Below are positions 11,601-24,040 of a stretch of 64,000 nucleotides of DNA, in pieces. The stretch is from positions 55,951,580 to 56,015,579 of the forward strand of contig NC_059500.1 in assembly GCF_018139145.2 (NCBI RefSeq), read 5' to 3'. Position numbers and translations under genes: made by a program. The first letter of the stretch is position 1; each line of letters begins with the position of its first letter. The notes below the pieces were generated by a model, which worked only from the letters and a program-made list of their open reading frames with translations, was not told the DNA's origin and did not search any database. The DNA is from Gymnogyps californianus (taxonomy: Eukaryota; Chordata; Aves; Accipitriformes; Cathartidae).

Positions 11601-14587
11601 CTAAACCCAGTTCTCAACCACGGAATGCAGACCCAAGAAGACCTTCTTTCCTCTTGAAACACTGGACCCTTGCTACATGTTTTTGTTGAGGGGTGTATTG
11701 TCCAGTGTAAGTGCTTCTGCTGCTTCTTCCTGTAAAGCTTAGTCTTTCCTCTGTAAATGCTGAGGAAAGTTTTTGGATTAATTAATGGATGGGGCCTTTT
11801 ATCCCTGTTTAAGAAGCAGCAGTAGTTAAAGCAACATACACCTCTGGCCATGGAGAACAGCACACCACATTCCACTTGTGCCTTTGTGATTATTTCCTTG
11901 AATTGTCCATTCACAAATCCCGCATGGATTTTTTTGTCTGTCTTTTCTTGTGAATCTGTAGCTTATTGTTTCTTTGCAGCCGTCTGCTTTTCTTCTGTAT
12001 TGTTAATCATCTGTTTTAATGAAGAAGTTTGTGCCAGAAGCAGGATAGGCGGTGTGCATTTCTTTCTCTACATGGACGTTATTTACTGTTGAGCTGTAAG
12101 AGATTCTTCCAACATAAAGACTCCTCCAAGTTATAAATACATCTTTCTGCATGGTTGATACTGCATTCACTCGGTGACTGTGATTTGTTCAAGTTATGCC
12201 ACTCACTCTTTTTATCTTCCTTCAGTAGGATAAGTCAGTCTCACTTTCTCTTATCTGGAATAGGCTTGCTGTGAATTTTTTAAGACACCTCTGTCAAACT
12301 GAGTCCATGTCACATACAAGCAGTTTTTAAATCAGCTGGAGCAGAAGGACAATTTCCATTCTGCAATGCTGCAGAAGGACAACTGCATAAACCCTTCATG
12401 AATATAATTTAACATATTTGAAGCATAATACGAAGTTGTTGAGCACTGTGATGGGAAATTTGTTCAGGATTGGTAACTTTGTAAATAATATTGCAATATT
12501 AAAAACAGCCAGGTATGTCCTCTGTATGCTTATGTATGTATATCTAGTAAAGAATGGTAGTTTTTCTGTATCAGCTTTCAAATACGTTTTGCAGATAAAT
12601 GTTTTATTTACACAGATATGAGATGTTTGAAGAGATTTGTGGAGAAAAAAACAACGGTCATTACAAGGCATTGATGTCCTTTCATGAGCTGTGCCTCTTA
12701 GTTTTATTTCTACAATGTGCTTGTAATCTAGCTGTTATCCTTTCATCCCTGAATGTTTTTTAAGCAGTGGAAGCAATTTATCATTGCAAATATTTTCAAG
12801 AATATCTTTAAGGAGCTGTCTTTGTCTTCTTTGTATTTTCTTTGATGCTGGATTTGGTATGCTTTAGTATAGTATGGTGTATTTGACTGTTGCAAGCCCA
12901 CAGTATTCTTGGCTATCCAGTGTTTCATTATCCTAGGTGGCACTGATGAAAACATGCTGCCCACTGTGGTCATGGCAGGCCACATTTTGGATGTATGTGG
13001 GGTAAGTGTTTATTCTTAACACTTTTCAGGACAGCAGCAGTCAGATTCTCAGATACTTTCTCAGCCGAAGATGAGAAGGAACCTCTCTCAATGTATCGCA
13101 TACTTTTGAACTTTCCAGGAGAGAATTAATTGATACTGCATCTTGTGTTCTTCAGTGGCTGCATTTCATTGCTCGTGAAGAAAAGTACAGAAAACGTGTC
13201 GATGTCCTGTAAAATATCAGTAGAAAACTCTCTGTTGTCCTTTATGGATGAATGGCAGGAGAGGCTAAGCAGTCCTGTGGCTTACCTCCTTTTACTTGGC
13301 ACACAACTTTTAGTTTTTGGGTCTGAGAGGGATTCACTGGCCAGTTCTGAGCCTGAAGGCAACTGGATCCCTATTAAGAATGGCAGGCAGCAGAGCAGCC
13401 TTACACAACATACAACTCTTACTCTCTATTCATGGTTAGTTGCATTCTGGCCTGTGCCTGGAGTGGAGAGCTATAGCTGCTTAGCCTCAAATAAGCAGGT
13501 TCATTGGTTGTGCAATGTGCAGCTTTCAGGACTGAGTACAGAAAGGTGTATTAAAAGCTCTCTTCATTTAAAAGGAAAAAGTGAGTTGAAAACTATGCAG
13601 TGCTCTGTTTCCAGCTTAAGCTTTGGCTGTAAATAAGGTCAGTTTGTCCACCAAAGTTAGAAAGAGCAAGATTTGGTGCTTGGTGGGACATAAATATATT
13701 CTGTAAACTTGATTGGCTTTTGTTAAGAAATAAGTTTATTTGCAGTTCTCACAAACAAACAGACTTTTGTCTGGGCTTAATAGGCGACGTGAAAAACTAC
13801 CTGAGAAAAATAAGCTTTTTGCAAAACATTCTGAGCAGGCCTTGCACTGTGCAATAGACAGATGTTGGGTAACAGAAAATCCACAGTTTTCTTAGTGCTG
13901 CATCTGTCTTATATCTCAAAAAGTGTACAGCTATGAATAAACAACAGGAATTCCTACAAATGTCCTGATAAAAAAGTCCAAAAACATTTTAATTAAAACA
14001 ATCTGAGGAAGTTTACAGCAAGTCAGTTACAGAAGACTTTGTGACTAGTAAAAGAAAGTTTAAAATAAGGCCTCGTTTTCTTTCAAGGACTTATGCAGTC
14101 TTATTTTATGCTTCAACCTAGAAAGGCTCCCACGTGGATTAGCGTGTCTGAACATGTTTTGCCTGTGCTGGACAGCACAACTGGTATCAGCCCAACAGTA
14201 ACCTCTCCCATCAAAGGATTTTTTGTAAATGGGTGACCCTCATGGAGAAGGCTTCCTGCTGTTTTCAGAGAAAACTTTTCTGGCACAGAATTTCAAACCA
14301 GTGTGTTTAAAATTCTACTTCTTATGTGTATTAAAGTATAATCTTCTGCTAAGTTACTTAGATTGTTTACAAATTAAGAAGACAGGAAGTTGTTCTTTAC
14401 ATTCTGGGTGTTTTGAAGAAGGTCTATGTAAGACTGTGACAGAGCCAGGGTACTTAACATTATTTGAAGAAATTTGAGAATCCTGTTAGAACAGATCTTA
14501 CTTTTAAGTTGTAGTCACTTGAATTGTCAGATTGATTTTGGAGGAGAAGAAACGTTGTCTTCTGTTTCCTTTTGTGGGGAAATGAAA

Positions 14588-14631
14588 GAGGCCTAAGATC
14601 TTTCCAACCTCAACCATTCTGTGATTCTGTA
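14588..14631 (+). mobile_element. CR1 3'-tail fragment
   Basis: AGAGGCCTAAGATCTTTCCAACC...CATTCTGTGATTCTG matches the last ~45 bp of CR1 LINEs, including the octamer-type tail. Nothing upstream of it is recognisably CR1, so this is a severely 5'-truncated insertion. Confidence 0.6.
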
Positions 14632-14859
14632 GTAACAGTCTATTTCTATGGCATATTATGGTTTCTTCTTCTTTTTTAGTTTTCTCTATTTCTATGAACA
14701 CTATCATGAAGTTGTGAAACTGCTTTCTTCCTTTCCCTTCCCAGCCAAGTATCACAACTACACAGAGCGCTTACTAATTCTCACTCTCTAAAATCCACAG
14801 AACAGTTTGCAAGAGAGAAAAAGCAGAACTAGTGTAAGGAAGGAAATCTGAATCTAAAT

Positions 14860-15985
14860 GCCGTCATTAGGGAGCTATTAGAATAAGTCATGTCTAACCA
14901 ACCTAATTGCCTGGGTGATAAAACTATTGAATCTGTTGATGAGGTTAGGGCAGCAGATGTCATTTACTTCCATTTTAGCAAGGCTTATGACAGTGTCCCA
15001 CATTATTCCTGTATCCAACTCAGGACTTTTATGATTTGGATGGGTGGACAACTAGATAGGTAAAAATCTGGTTTGGTGGTCAGGCTCAAGGGCCAGTGGT
15101 TAATGAGCTGGTAAAAAGTGGGGTACTGCAGGGGTCTGTTCTGTGACCTGTCCTGTTTAACATCTTTATCAGTGGTCTGGAGGAGGAGATGGAGAGCACT
15201 CTAAACAAGTTTGCAGGTGACACCAAATTGGGGGGGTACCTGTTGGTATGCTAGAGGGCAGAGCTGCCAGTCAGGGGAACCTGGACAGCTGAGAGGAATG
15301 GATGGACAAGGACCTGATGAAATTTAGCAAGGACAAATGATGAATCCTGCCCCTAAAAAGGCAGAGCCCTACTGTGATGCAGGCTGGGGGCAGAGGGGCC
15401 GAGAAGCAGCTCTGCAGAGACAGCATGGGACCCCGATGGGCAGTGAGCTGGGCAAGGGCCAGTTGTGTGCCCTGGAATTGGAGAATGCCAGCAGCACTCT
15501 GGGCTGTATGAATAAGAGCGTGGCCCAGAGACTGAGGGAGGTGATTATTCTCTGCTCAGCACTTGTGAAACCACTTCCAGATACTGTGTCTGGTCTGGGG
15601 ATGCCCACTACAGAAAAGACATCGGTAAACTGAAGTGAGTTCAGTGTAGGCTCACCAAGACAGATGGGGGCTGGAGCACAGGCCCTGTGAGGAGGGGCTG
15701 GGGAACTGGGTTTGTTCAGCCTGGAGAAGGATGGCTTTGGTGGGACCTAACAGCAGCTGCCTGTACCTACAGAGAGGCTATCAAGAAGATGGAGCCAGGC
15801 ACTTCACAGCTATGCATGGTAGGAGGACAAGAGGTAACAATAATAATTTGAAACAAGGAAGTTGTTCAATGTCCAACTGGATAAAGCCATGAGCAACCTT
15901 GTCTTATCTCATAGCTGACCCTGCTTTGGTCAGGAGGTTGGACTAGAGACCTCCCATGGTCACTTCCAATCTGAACTATTTTATA
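14860..15985 (+). mobile_element. CR1 LINE, partial and decayed
   Basis: Sense-strand CR1 covering part of the reverse-transcriptase region to near the 3' end. Broken frames show ADVIYFHFSKAYDSVPH (block A), GVLQGSVL-stop-PVLFNIF (block B with an in-frame TGA) and NKFAGDTKLGG (ADD box changed to AGD). The 3' part has FSLEK-type coding remnants near 15710 and GGTTGGACTAGAGACCTCCC at about 15930-15950, followed by a decayed tail. Frameshifts and stops show it is inactive. The left boundary is approximate. Confidence 0.85.
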
Positions 15986-17784
15986 ATGTTGTGGCCCTAT
16001 GAAAAGACCTTTGCTGGAAAGTCCTCATGCTACCAAGACAGTTGAGCCTGCCTGCACTCTTGCAGTCTTGTAGTTACCATGATTAACAGCAAGGTGACGT
16101 GTAGAAAACCTTGATGTTGCTTTAAATTATTTACTTTTTTGTTTTCTTCTAAAACAAGGAATTATCCGACTGGAGAAACTGCACTGTTTTTCTCCTGATC
16201 ATTTTCTGAGCTATCCTGCTGACTCTGCGTGAGAGGATGGATGTAGTATTACAGTACTTAGGAGGTGAAGAAGAGGCTGTGGAAGCAACCAGTAACTTCT
16301 GATATGTACCTAAAACTATTGTTTCTCTATTATTCAGACAATTCAGAGTACTGAAACCTCAATTTAAATCACTGTCAATACAGAGTTTTGTACCACATGT
16401 TGTGGTTATATTCACATCTGTTTTGCATCGTTGTCAATGAGCGTAGGCACAGTGCCTTTTGAACCAGCTGACTTCGTTGTAATAAGCCTAAAAAGGCTAA
16501 TGATTATGGGCCACATGTACTCCTGAGTTAATGGAGGGTCTTTTCCCTATGCTTAGTTCATAGGATTATTGCATTTCCTGTAAAAGACCACAGGTCTTGC
16601 CAGTCGTTAGTGATGACATTACTGAGGCTTACCTCAGCATGTATCTGCAGAAGGACGTAAGGAGAATACCTCTCCCTTTTCTCCATTTATTATATCTCTT
16701 CTGTTTTCTGGTATAATAAAATCTCCCTGACAGTTTCTATAGAGTAAGAGAACTTACAAAACGTTTCCCCTTGCCTTCATAGACCATTTTTATTACTGGA
16801 AAACTCACAGGCTTTGTATGCAGCAGTTACCATACAAGACTCGAGGCTAGAACAGAAAATGTCCATATTTGAGGGTGGGGAGGTGTGGAAGCTTTGAGTG
16901 TTGGTTGTTTGTTGTTCGAGCTTTGGTTTATTTTCCCAATAGTATGCATCTGTTACAGACCCTTCTGACATTTCATTGTTGCACTAAATATGAAGTTTTT
17001 GCCAATCCCTAATGGGACAAAGTCCACTACTGAAATTAATTTGTGTCATTTTGTGCTTAGGTGTGTCTTATATTGGTAGGTGAATTTCCTTTTCCAGGGA
17101 CAGGCTTGCTTTAAACAACCTGAGTCTTTTTGTTGTTTCTGTTCTTTCCATGCATTAAGAAGATTGTCCTCCCACCTGCCTTATTCAGGAAGCCAGTAAC
17201 AAGGCAGGCTGTTAATACAGCATACTACAACGTAGCAGTGACAGCTGTTTTTTTGGATGTATATATCAAAAAACCTGCCGTTGCTTGCAGAGCTTAACTA
17301 GTCACAGGCCATGCTCTTGAGAATGGGACAGATGCAGACTGTCTAATACAGTCAGCTGCAGTCATAAAAAACGTGGACAGTATCTTTCCTAGAACAAGGC
17401 ATAAACTCTCTGCTGCTGACCCATGGCAGAATTCAGAGGCTAAAATAAGCTTGGAATCTTTAAAGGAATTACATTTGTTGTGTAAAAGTTCACTGAAAAT
17501 GCTAGGAGTCATCATACCTGATCACCATCCATTTCCTTCATCCTTTGATTTGTTGACAAGGAGGAGTTAACTTACTCTATAGGCATACGAATGGTGAAAT
17601 AGTAATGAAGAGTGATTCTTGTGTCTCAGCCGGGAAGGGCATGAATAACCTTGGGGATTACTGCAATACATCTGGAGAGCATGGCCACATGCTTTCCAGA
17701 TGGTTGGACTTTTCTTCATTAGTACTATGAACTCTGCAATCAAACCTCAGATTCCGTGTGCATCTACAGTACATATGTGTGCAA

Positions 17785-17974
17785 TTTGTCACTGGAACAG
17801 GCTCTCCAGGGAAGTGGTCATGGCACCAAGCCTGTCAGAGCTCAAGGAGGGTCTGGATGACGCTCTTAGTCATACGGTTTAGTTTTAGGTAGTCCTGCAA
17901 GGAGCAGGGAGTTGGACTCGATGATCCATATGGGTCCCTTCCAACTTGAGATACTTTAAGATTCTATGATTCTA
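17785..17974 (+). mobile_element. CR1 LINE 3' end, 5'-truncated
   Basis: The sequence has CACTGGAACAGGCTCTCCAG, then GAGTTGGACTCGATGATCC, TCCCTTCCAACTTGAG and the tail ATTCTATGATTCTA: the order of the last ~190 bp of a CR1 copy. No target duplication is expected for CR1, and none was seen. Confidence 0.85.
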
Positions 17975-20900
17975 ATTTCACTTCACAGGGACTCTAAGCA
18001 CTGTGCCAGCTGGTTTTATTATGTGAAAGACAAAATTCTGTTGGGGTATGTTGCTGCCAAAGCACATCTCTCCCTTGTTGTATACTCATAGAAACGCTTG
18101 TGTTTGCTAGTTGTCTTTAGCAAAGCAGCTTTTGTCTCTTGCTTTATCCTTACTTTTAGCACAGCCATATCTAGATACTGTATATGTCAACAGCTGTTTC
18201 TAGTCATTCTATTAGAGCTTGTGTGAAGGGGACAATGAAGTTTTCACAAGGCAGGGAGTCACAGGCACTCTGTCCTGAAGGTTATACTTCCTTTGGGAGT
18301 TGACTCTTGAAACATTTACAAAAGAGGGTGCGAAGTTATGCATTTTGGATTTGAATCTCGAACTGATGACTAAAGCAACATGAGAACAGCATTTGGTGTG
18401 GAACATCATGATGAGTACACCTGTTAGCATCCCACACACTGAAGAAAACAACCCTATAATAAAGAGTTACACAGACTGCATCTCGTGCAAAGCTTTCCAA
18501 TACATTTGTAACCAAGAGAAACAGTTGAAAACAACATTAGTTACTGTTACACATTTTGTTAGAAGTTTTCAAACTTGTAAGTTTGGATTCCTGGATATGT
18601 ACAGTTCAAACGCAGTGATGGCATTTTCATGAACTTGCATATTACACATGGGGTGTGTCTGTATTATTTATATTAAAGAGAAGAAGAGTAATTTCCCATA
18701 TATATAGCTTGTGACTGTAATGCATAAATAGTTTTGTACCCTAGCTGATTTGGCTGGGAGACCAGTGAGAATTTTCATGTTTTCATCACTTATATCAGTT
18801 ATATCATATTTGAGTATGAGTTATATCATTTGAGTTTCTGAGAAGAAGTATGAGCTTTGTTGTTGATGAAACTCATTAGGGTTTTATTGTCCAAGCAGCA
18901 TTTATTACTAACCTAACATCATGAGGTTGCCAAAATGTTACAGTGTGGACTAAGCCACGGCCTGTAAATTTCCTTAAAGGATTGCTCTTTTTTGTTTATT
19001 TTGTTTGGTAATATGGATCTTAGGTGTGGTATGTGTAGGACTGCAGCACCATGGGAACCTGTGCTCTGTCTGTGTGTACTCTAGAAGGTATTTATTTCCA
19101 TCTCTACCTACCAAAGTTCAGCAATATCTTCCTGGTACTCCAGTAGGTCATTTTTTTTGAAATGTCGTAAACATTACTAATCATTGTAGGTAGTCTAGGT
19201 TGAGAGACATCCATAATCACTGTAATTCATATTGTTTAAGGGATTTTCAATGCCCTGACTGTTGTTTGCTCCTTGTTTCCATTTTGTTCAAGTTTTTCAC
19301 ATTTCCTTTTAACTTTTACTGTGTACTTTCCATCTAGGAAGAGTGAGAGAGCAACCCCACACTTTGCCTATTTTCTACCACCAAACATCACAATACTGTG
19401 GCAAAATTTGCTTCCCCCCTGCCCAAGACTGACAGAACTCTATCTATGGATAGACTCCCAGGTGGCATGCTAAAGGTGCCACTCCCTGTCTCTTTTTCCA
19501 CAGTAACTCCTATTGTTCCTCTGATGGGTAGACTCACAGCATGCTGAGTCTCCTGTAGCATGCTGGAGAGCCTCCTTACTTAATGTCAGTGTGCAGGCAT
19601 TACAGGTGGTTTGACTGGCCTGCAGAATCTTTCTGTGATTCCAGAGAGGAATAATATAGATATAGCAAATGTCTCCATACACTTACTGCTGGGTTGTGTT
19701 AGGAAATTAGCTTAGTCATAGATCTATTTGTAAACTGGAGAATTAAGTTCTTTAGCAGCTGCTCCTGACTGGCTGATCACTCACTGCTGGGGTAGTCTGC
19801 TGGACTGCTTTACCTCTGCAATCATCCAGTGTCATATTTTTCTCAGTATCTTTCTTCCCATGTGAAGACTGATTTCTTAGGGAAGACTAGGCATGATGCA
19901 ATCTTAAGGATAGCTCCTTTGTGGGCCAGACAGCATTGATTGTCAGCCCTCATGCACTGGTCCATACCAGCTCTTGTTTCTTGAGTCTTCCAGAATCAAG
20001 AGCTAATTCTGCACCGCTCCTAGTTACCTGAACCTTGCTTAGATAGTTCTTCAGAAACACAAGAAATTGTGGTCTAAAATCATGTGAGTCTGTATGTTCT
20101 CAGGAGGCCTACTGTGAGCTGATAGATCGGTAAGATTATTTCCTCTTGTTCAAATGAATCAGCTCCCCATCAGGTACACCTAAAGGTCTCTTAACTTCTT
20201 TTTGTCAAAACTCTGTACAAACATGGTTTGTTTTGCTCTTTCTACCATCATTTAGAAATGCTTAAGAGGCCTGATTCATGCTTGCTTTTGCCAATTCTAG
20301 GATCTTACTGACATTGTTACCAGCCTGTGAGCTGCATGCTCCGCATCCAGTTTAAATCTGACTTTGCAAAAATGGTCTTTGTGGTAAGTATCACTCAGCC
20401 AGCATAATTAGAGAGTGAATTTAGGTTCTTGTAACTCACTGGAATAAAGTATTGGTAGAATGTCCCGCTGAGTTTACCGTAATAATATTTAACTGCAGCT
20501 TAAACTAACCCATCAGACCCTTCCTTTTCTATGCTTACAGCCACCATCAAATGCAGGATGAATCAAGCTCCACATGTCATATGTTTTCAGAGCACTTTGT
20601 TATTTGTACCAGATAAATCAATTCTTTGTTTCACTGGAAAGAGTTGTGGAAAGCCTGGCAGTATCTTTCTGGAAATTCTTCAAATGAATCGTTCAGCGCA
20701 TTAAAAGTTTGTTACTAATGAATGGATGAGAGTCTTGGCAACGCTTTAGCATGCCTAAGAGTATTCCCATACCTGAGATAAAATGGGCAAGGAGTCTATT
20801 GAGTTCCTCCTGTGCCTGTTGCTCATGCCCCAATTTAAGGAGAGCTGTTTTACATGCTCCTTATTTAACCAGTTATCTTTAGGATCTTTTAAACATCACC

Positions 20901-22071
20901 CTGTGACTTGGGAGACTGCTGGAAAGTCACCATAAGTGAGTTGAATTCATATGGGCAGAGACTCAGAGAAGAAAAATAACTTGTTAACATTTAGTAACTG
21001 TTTATTCTAGAAGGTTTTCTTCCCCCATGTGGATCCAACAAACTGGCCTTCCTCCTGCAAGCTTTGGAGTCTGTCTTAGCTACAGTTTGTTTGTTAGTGA
21101 TGACTGATACCTGGACAATCTAATCTATTTGATGAGCCTTGAGTACGAGGTTAAATAAAGTCACATAAAGGCCAGAATTTTCCTATTAGTACTTCTGGTT
21201 AAAGACAAAGGAGGGGTCTGCAGGGGCTAGGCAGGAGGAACACATGCAATTTATAGCCTCAGCACAGACAAACATCTCAGCTAGCTTTAGTTACACTAAA
21301 GAATTGTTGGGCTTCTTTATAGGGTGTGTCTGCAGCATCCTGTTTTTCTATATAGATGTACACAATGAGGAGAAATCAGAAGCAAGAGGATGAACACATC
21401 CATTTTTGCGCTTTGAAATTACTTCTTCCCTCCCTTTAAAACAATAAACCTTCCAACTTATCTTTATTTACACAGAACTATCCACCTTGGCATAAATTTT
21501 TTTTTCTCTTCATAAGGAGCAGTATTTCTGTCTGCAAGGTACTCGACTTGTTAGCAGATTTCTTGGAAACAGGTCTTACAGTACACATAACTAGTCTTAC
21601 TTTATAATGGGTGCTTACTCAATAAAGTAAAATAGTTGACTTTTGCCTCTTGGCACCAGTTCAGGAGCACGCTTAACTTTTGGACTCATGAGAACCCCTA
21701 GAAATTTGAATGGAAATATGAAAGCCTTTTGTAGAATTTTATTTTTAAAAATGAATGTAGAATATAGAAAAAAGAAATTTTGCACGAAAGTACTAGTTTT
21801 TTCATTGCTTCCATGTTTTATCTTTTGCCCCATTTTATTATGTACTATCCTTATTACTTTTTGGCACTGAGCCCTTGTATAAAACACTTGTCCTGTAAAG
21901 GAGAAATTGAAGTTGTGCTGTGACTGAGTCAGCATCCCCTAGCACGAACCTCCTAGGTTGCTTCATAAATCTCAGCATGGGTGGCATGCTGGAGCAGGGC
22001 TGAAAAGGCATGAGAAGACATGGAGGTGGAAGGGGTAGGAAGAACACAGCTCAGAAGACTGGGTTGCGTGT

Positions 22072-22692
22072 TGTCCTGGTTTCGGCTGGGACAGAGTTAG
22101 CTCTCTTCTTAGCAGCTGGTACAGTGCTGTGTTTTGGATTTAGTGTGAGAATAATGTTGATAACACTCTGATGTTTTAGTTGTTGCTAAGTAGCGCTTAT
22201 CTTAAGCCAAGGACTTTTCAGTTTCCCATGCTCTGCCAGCAAGCAGGTGTGCAAGAAGCTGGGAGGGAGCATAGCCGGGGCAGCTGACCTGAACTAGCCA
22301 AAGGGGTATTCCATACCATAGAACATCATGCCCAGTATATAAACTGGGGGGAGTTGGCCGGGAGGCACGGATCATGGCTCTGGCATTGGTCAGCGGGTGG
22401 TGAGCAATTGCATTGTGCATCACTGGGTTTTTTTCTCTTTCCCCCCCTTTTTTTTTGTTATATTCCTTTTCATTACTATTATTAGTAGTAGTATTAGTAT
22501 TATTATATTTCATTATTATTATTGTTAATTTTATATTTTACTTTAGTTATTAAACTGTTCTTATCTCAACCCACGAGTTCTGCCTTCTTTCCCGATTCTC
22601 CTCCCCATCCCACCGGGAGCAGGGGGAGGGGGACGGGGAGGGAGGGAGCGTCTGTGTGGTGCTTGGCTTCTGACTGGGGTTAAACAACGACA
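22072..22692 (+). mobile_element. solo ERV LTR (ERVL-like), sense orientation
   Basis: This LTR starts TGTCCTGGTTTCGGCTGGGA and ends GGGGTTAAACAACGACA (TG...CA). It holds a TATA-like TATATAAAC near 22336-22344, an AT-rich ATT/GTA run at about 22470-22545, and an ATTAAA polyadenylation-type signal at 22549-22554. It is the inverted relative of the copy at 37695-38286. Flanking 5-mers are CGTGT (22067-22071) and CATGT (22693-22697), a target duplication with one change compatible with CpG decay. A 5-bp duplication is typical of ERVL-type integration. There is no internal viral sequence. Confidence 0.88.
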
Positions 22693-24000
22693 CATGTCGA
22701 CAGACAGTACTGTAGTTTGAAATCGTATAAAGCTTGTGAACGTTCTGATCACTGCTCCAGCTAAGGAAAATACAGTTCAGTAATTCAGCAAAGTCTGAAT
22801 CATGCCTAATTCACACAGTGCAGTGTTTTTCATGGAAGCCTGGATAAGCCCACATGTCTACATGGTACAATACAGAGCAGTACAGAGATGCTATCTGGAG
22901 TCCCACTGCCTGTGTGTTTGTGCTAGCAAAGCACCAAACCTGGCCTGTGAAGACCAACCAACAGGGGCACAGTCCCACACTGATGGGACCAGGCTGCTTC
23001 CTGCTTAATAGAGAGCTTCTTCGCCATGAGGGTAGAGATCCCTGAACCATGCTCAGTTGCACAATATGGCATACGTTTTACTGTCACTGGCACCTTCAGA
23101 GCTGCCTAAGGTTGGTGAATGTCAGCAGGACTTAAATCACTCTAGTCCTCTCCTCCCACAAAAATTTGGGCTATGAATTTTGTGAAGCTGTACCTGAGAA
23201 ATGCTGCAGACTTGTTCCTGGTCTCCTTTCTTGTTTCTTCTCATCTCGTCATGTCTGTGTTTTCCCTCACACACAGCAGAAAAAGACACTAGTATGAATA
23301 CTGTTCTTAGAATAAACTCTTGCTCTTAGCAAACTCAGTCCAGATACAGGCATTCAGGTTGACAGTCTGGGTTAGTTTTAAACACAGTGGATTCATTCTG
23401 ACTTTTATCATTCAATGGGAGAGAAAGAAAAGAGAAGTGTTGGCCATGTGAGGAGTTCAAAAGGGTAAAATTATTAATAGTTTGGAAACAGAATGTTATG
23501 CTCCTAGTAAAAAGTAACTCAGAATCATTTCTAGCAGTTAGATGTGAATTCACCTAAGATCTGGTTCCACTGCCTGTAATAAGAGCATGAATACTTCTTC
23601 TGCAATTATAGGTTTCTCATTGTGATTAATTTAATTTTTATTTTTAAAAAAGGCAGGAGGAATTTTCTTTCTCTTGACCTACTAATGTATTTATTACAGT
23701 TGAATTCCAATGTTAAAAGCAATTTCATGAAAGTGCTTCTTAGTAGCTCTACTCATAGCAAACACCACTAAGTCAGTATTTATTCAATTTGATTTTATTA
23801 TTATTGTGCGGAAGTCTAGAGTCTAGCAGTTGTGTCTGTTTCTGATTCTTTTCTGAACATCTGCTCCATGCTAAAATCTGTCAAAGTGCTGAGATTTTTT
23901 TAAAAGCTGACAGAGGGGCTTTTGGTTTTTTTTTTCTGGAGACTGCAAAGAACTGTGTGTTTCGTAATCCGAGACACAGTGCTTTCATGCTGACAGCACT

Positions 24001-24040
24001 GTCCATACCATGATATCCATGTCCATAGCATGATAGTCTG
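24001..24040. repeat. 20-bp imperfect tandem duplication
   Basis: GTCCATACCATGATATCCAT is followed directly by GTCCATAGCATGATAGTCTG; the first 15 bases differ at one position. This looks like a local replication-slippage event. Confidence 0.7.

Noticed and set aside
11465..11914. 149-codon open frame on the - strand
   Set aside because: No recognisable domain, no splice or promoter context. One or two frames this long are expected by chance among the many stop-to-stop intervals of a 64-kb AT-rich window.
13130..13636. 168-codon open frame on the + strand
   Set aside because: No family resemblance or exon-like boundaries; most likely a chance frame in intron 6.
22202..22513. 103-codon - strand frame
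   Set aside because: Falls wholly inside the solo LTR; the mirrored copy at 37887-38159 shows the same effect on the other strand.
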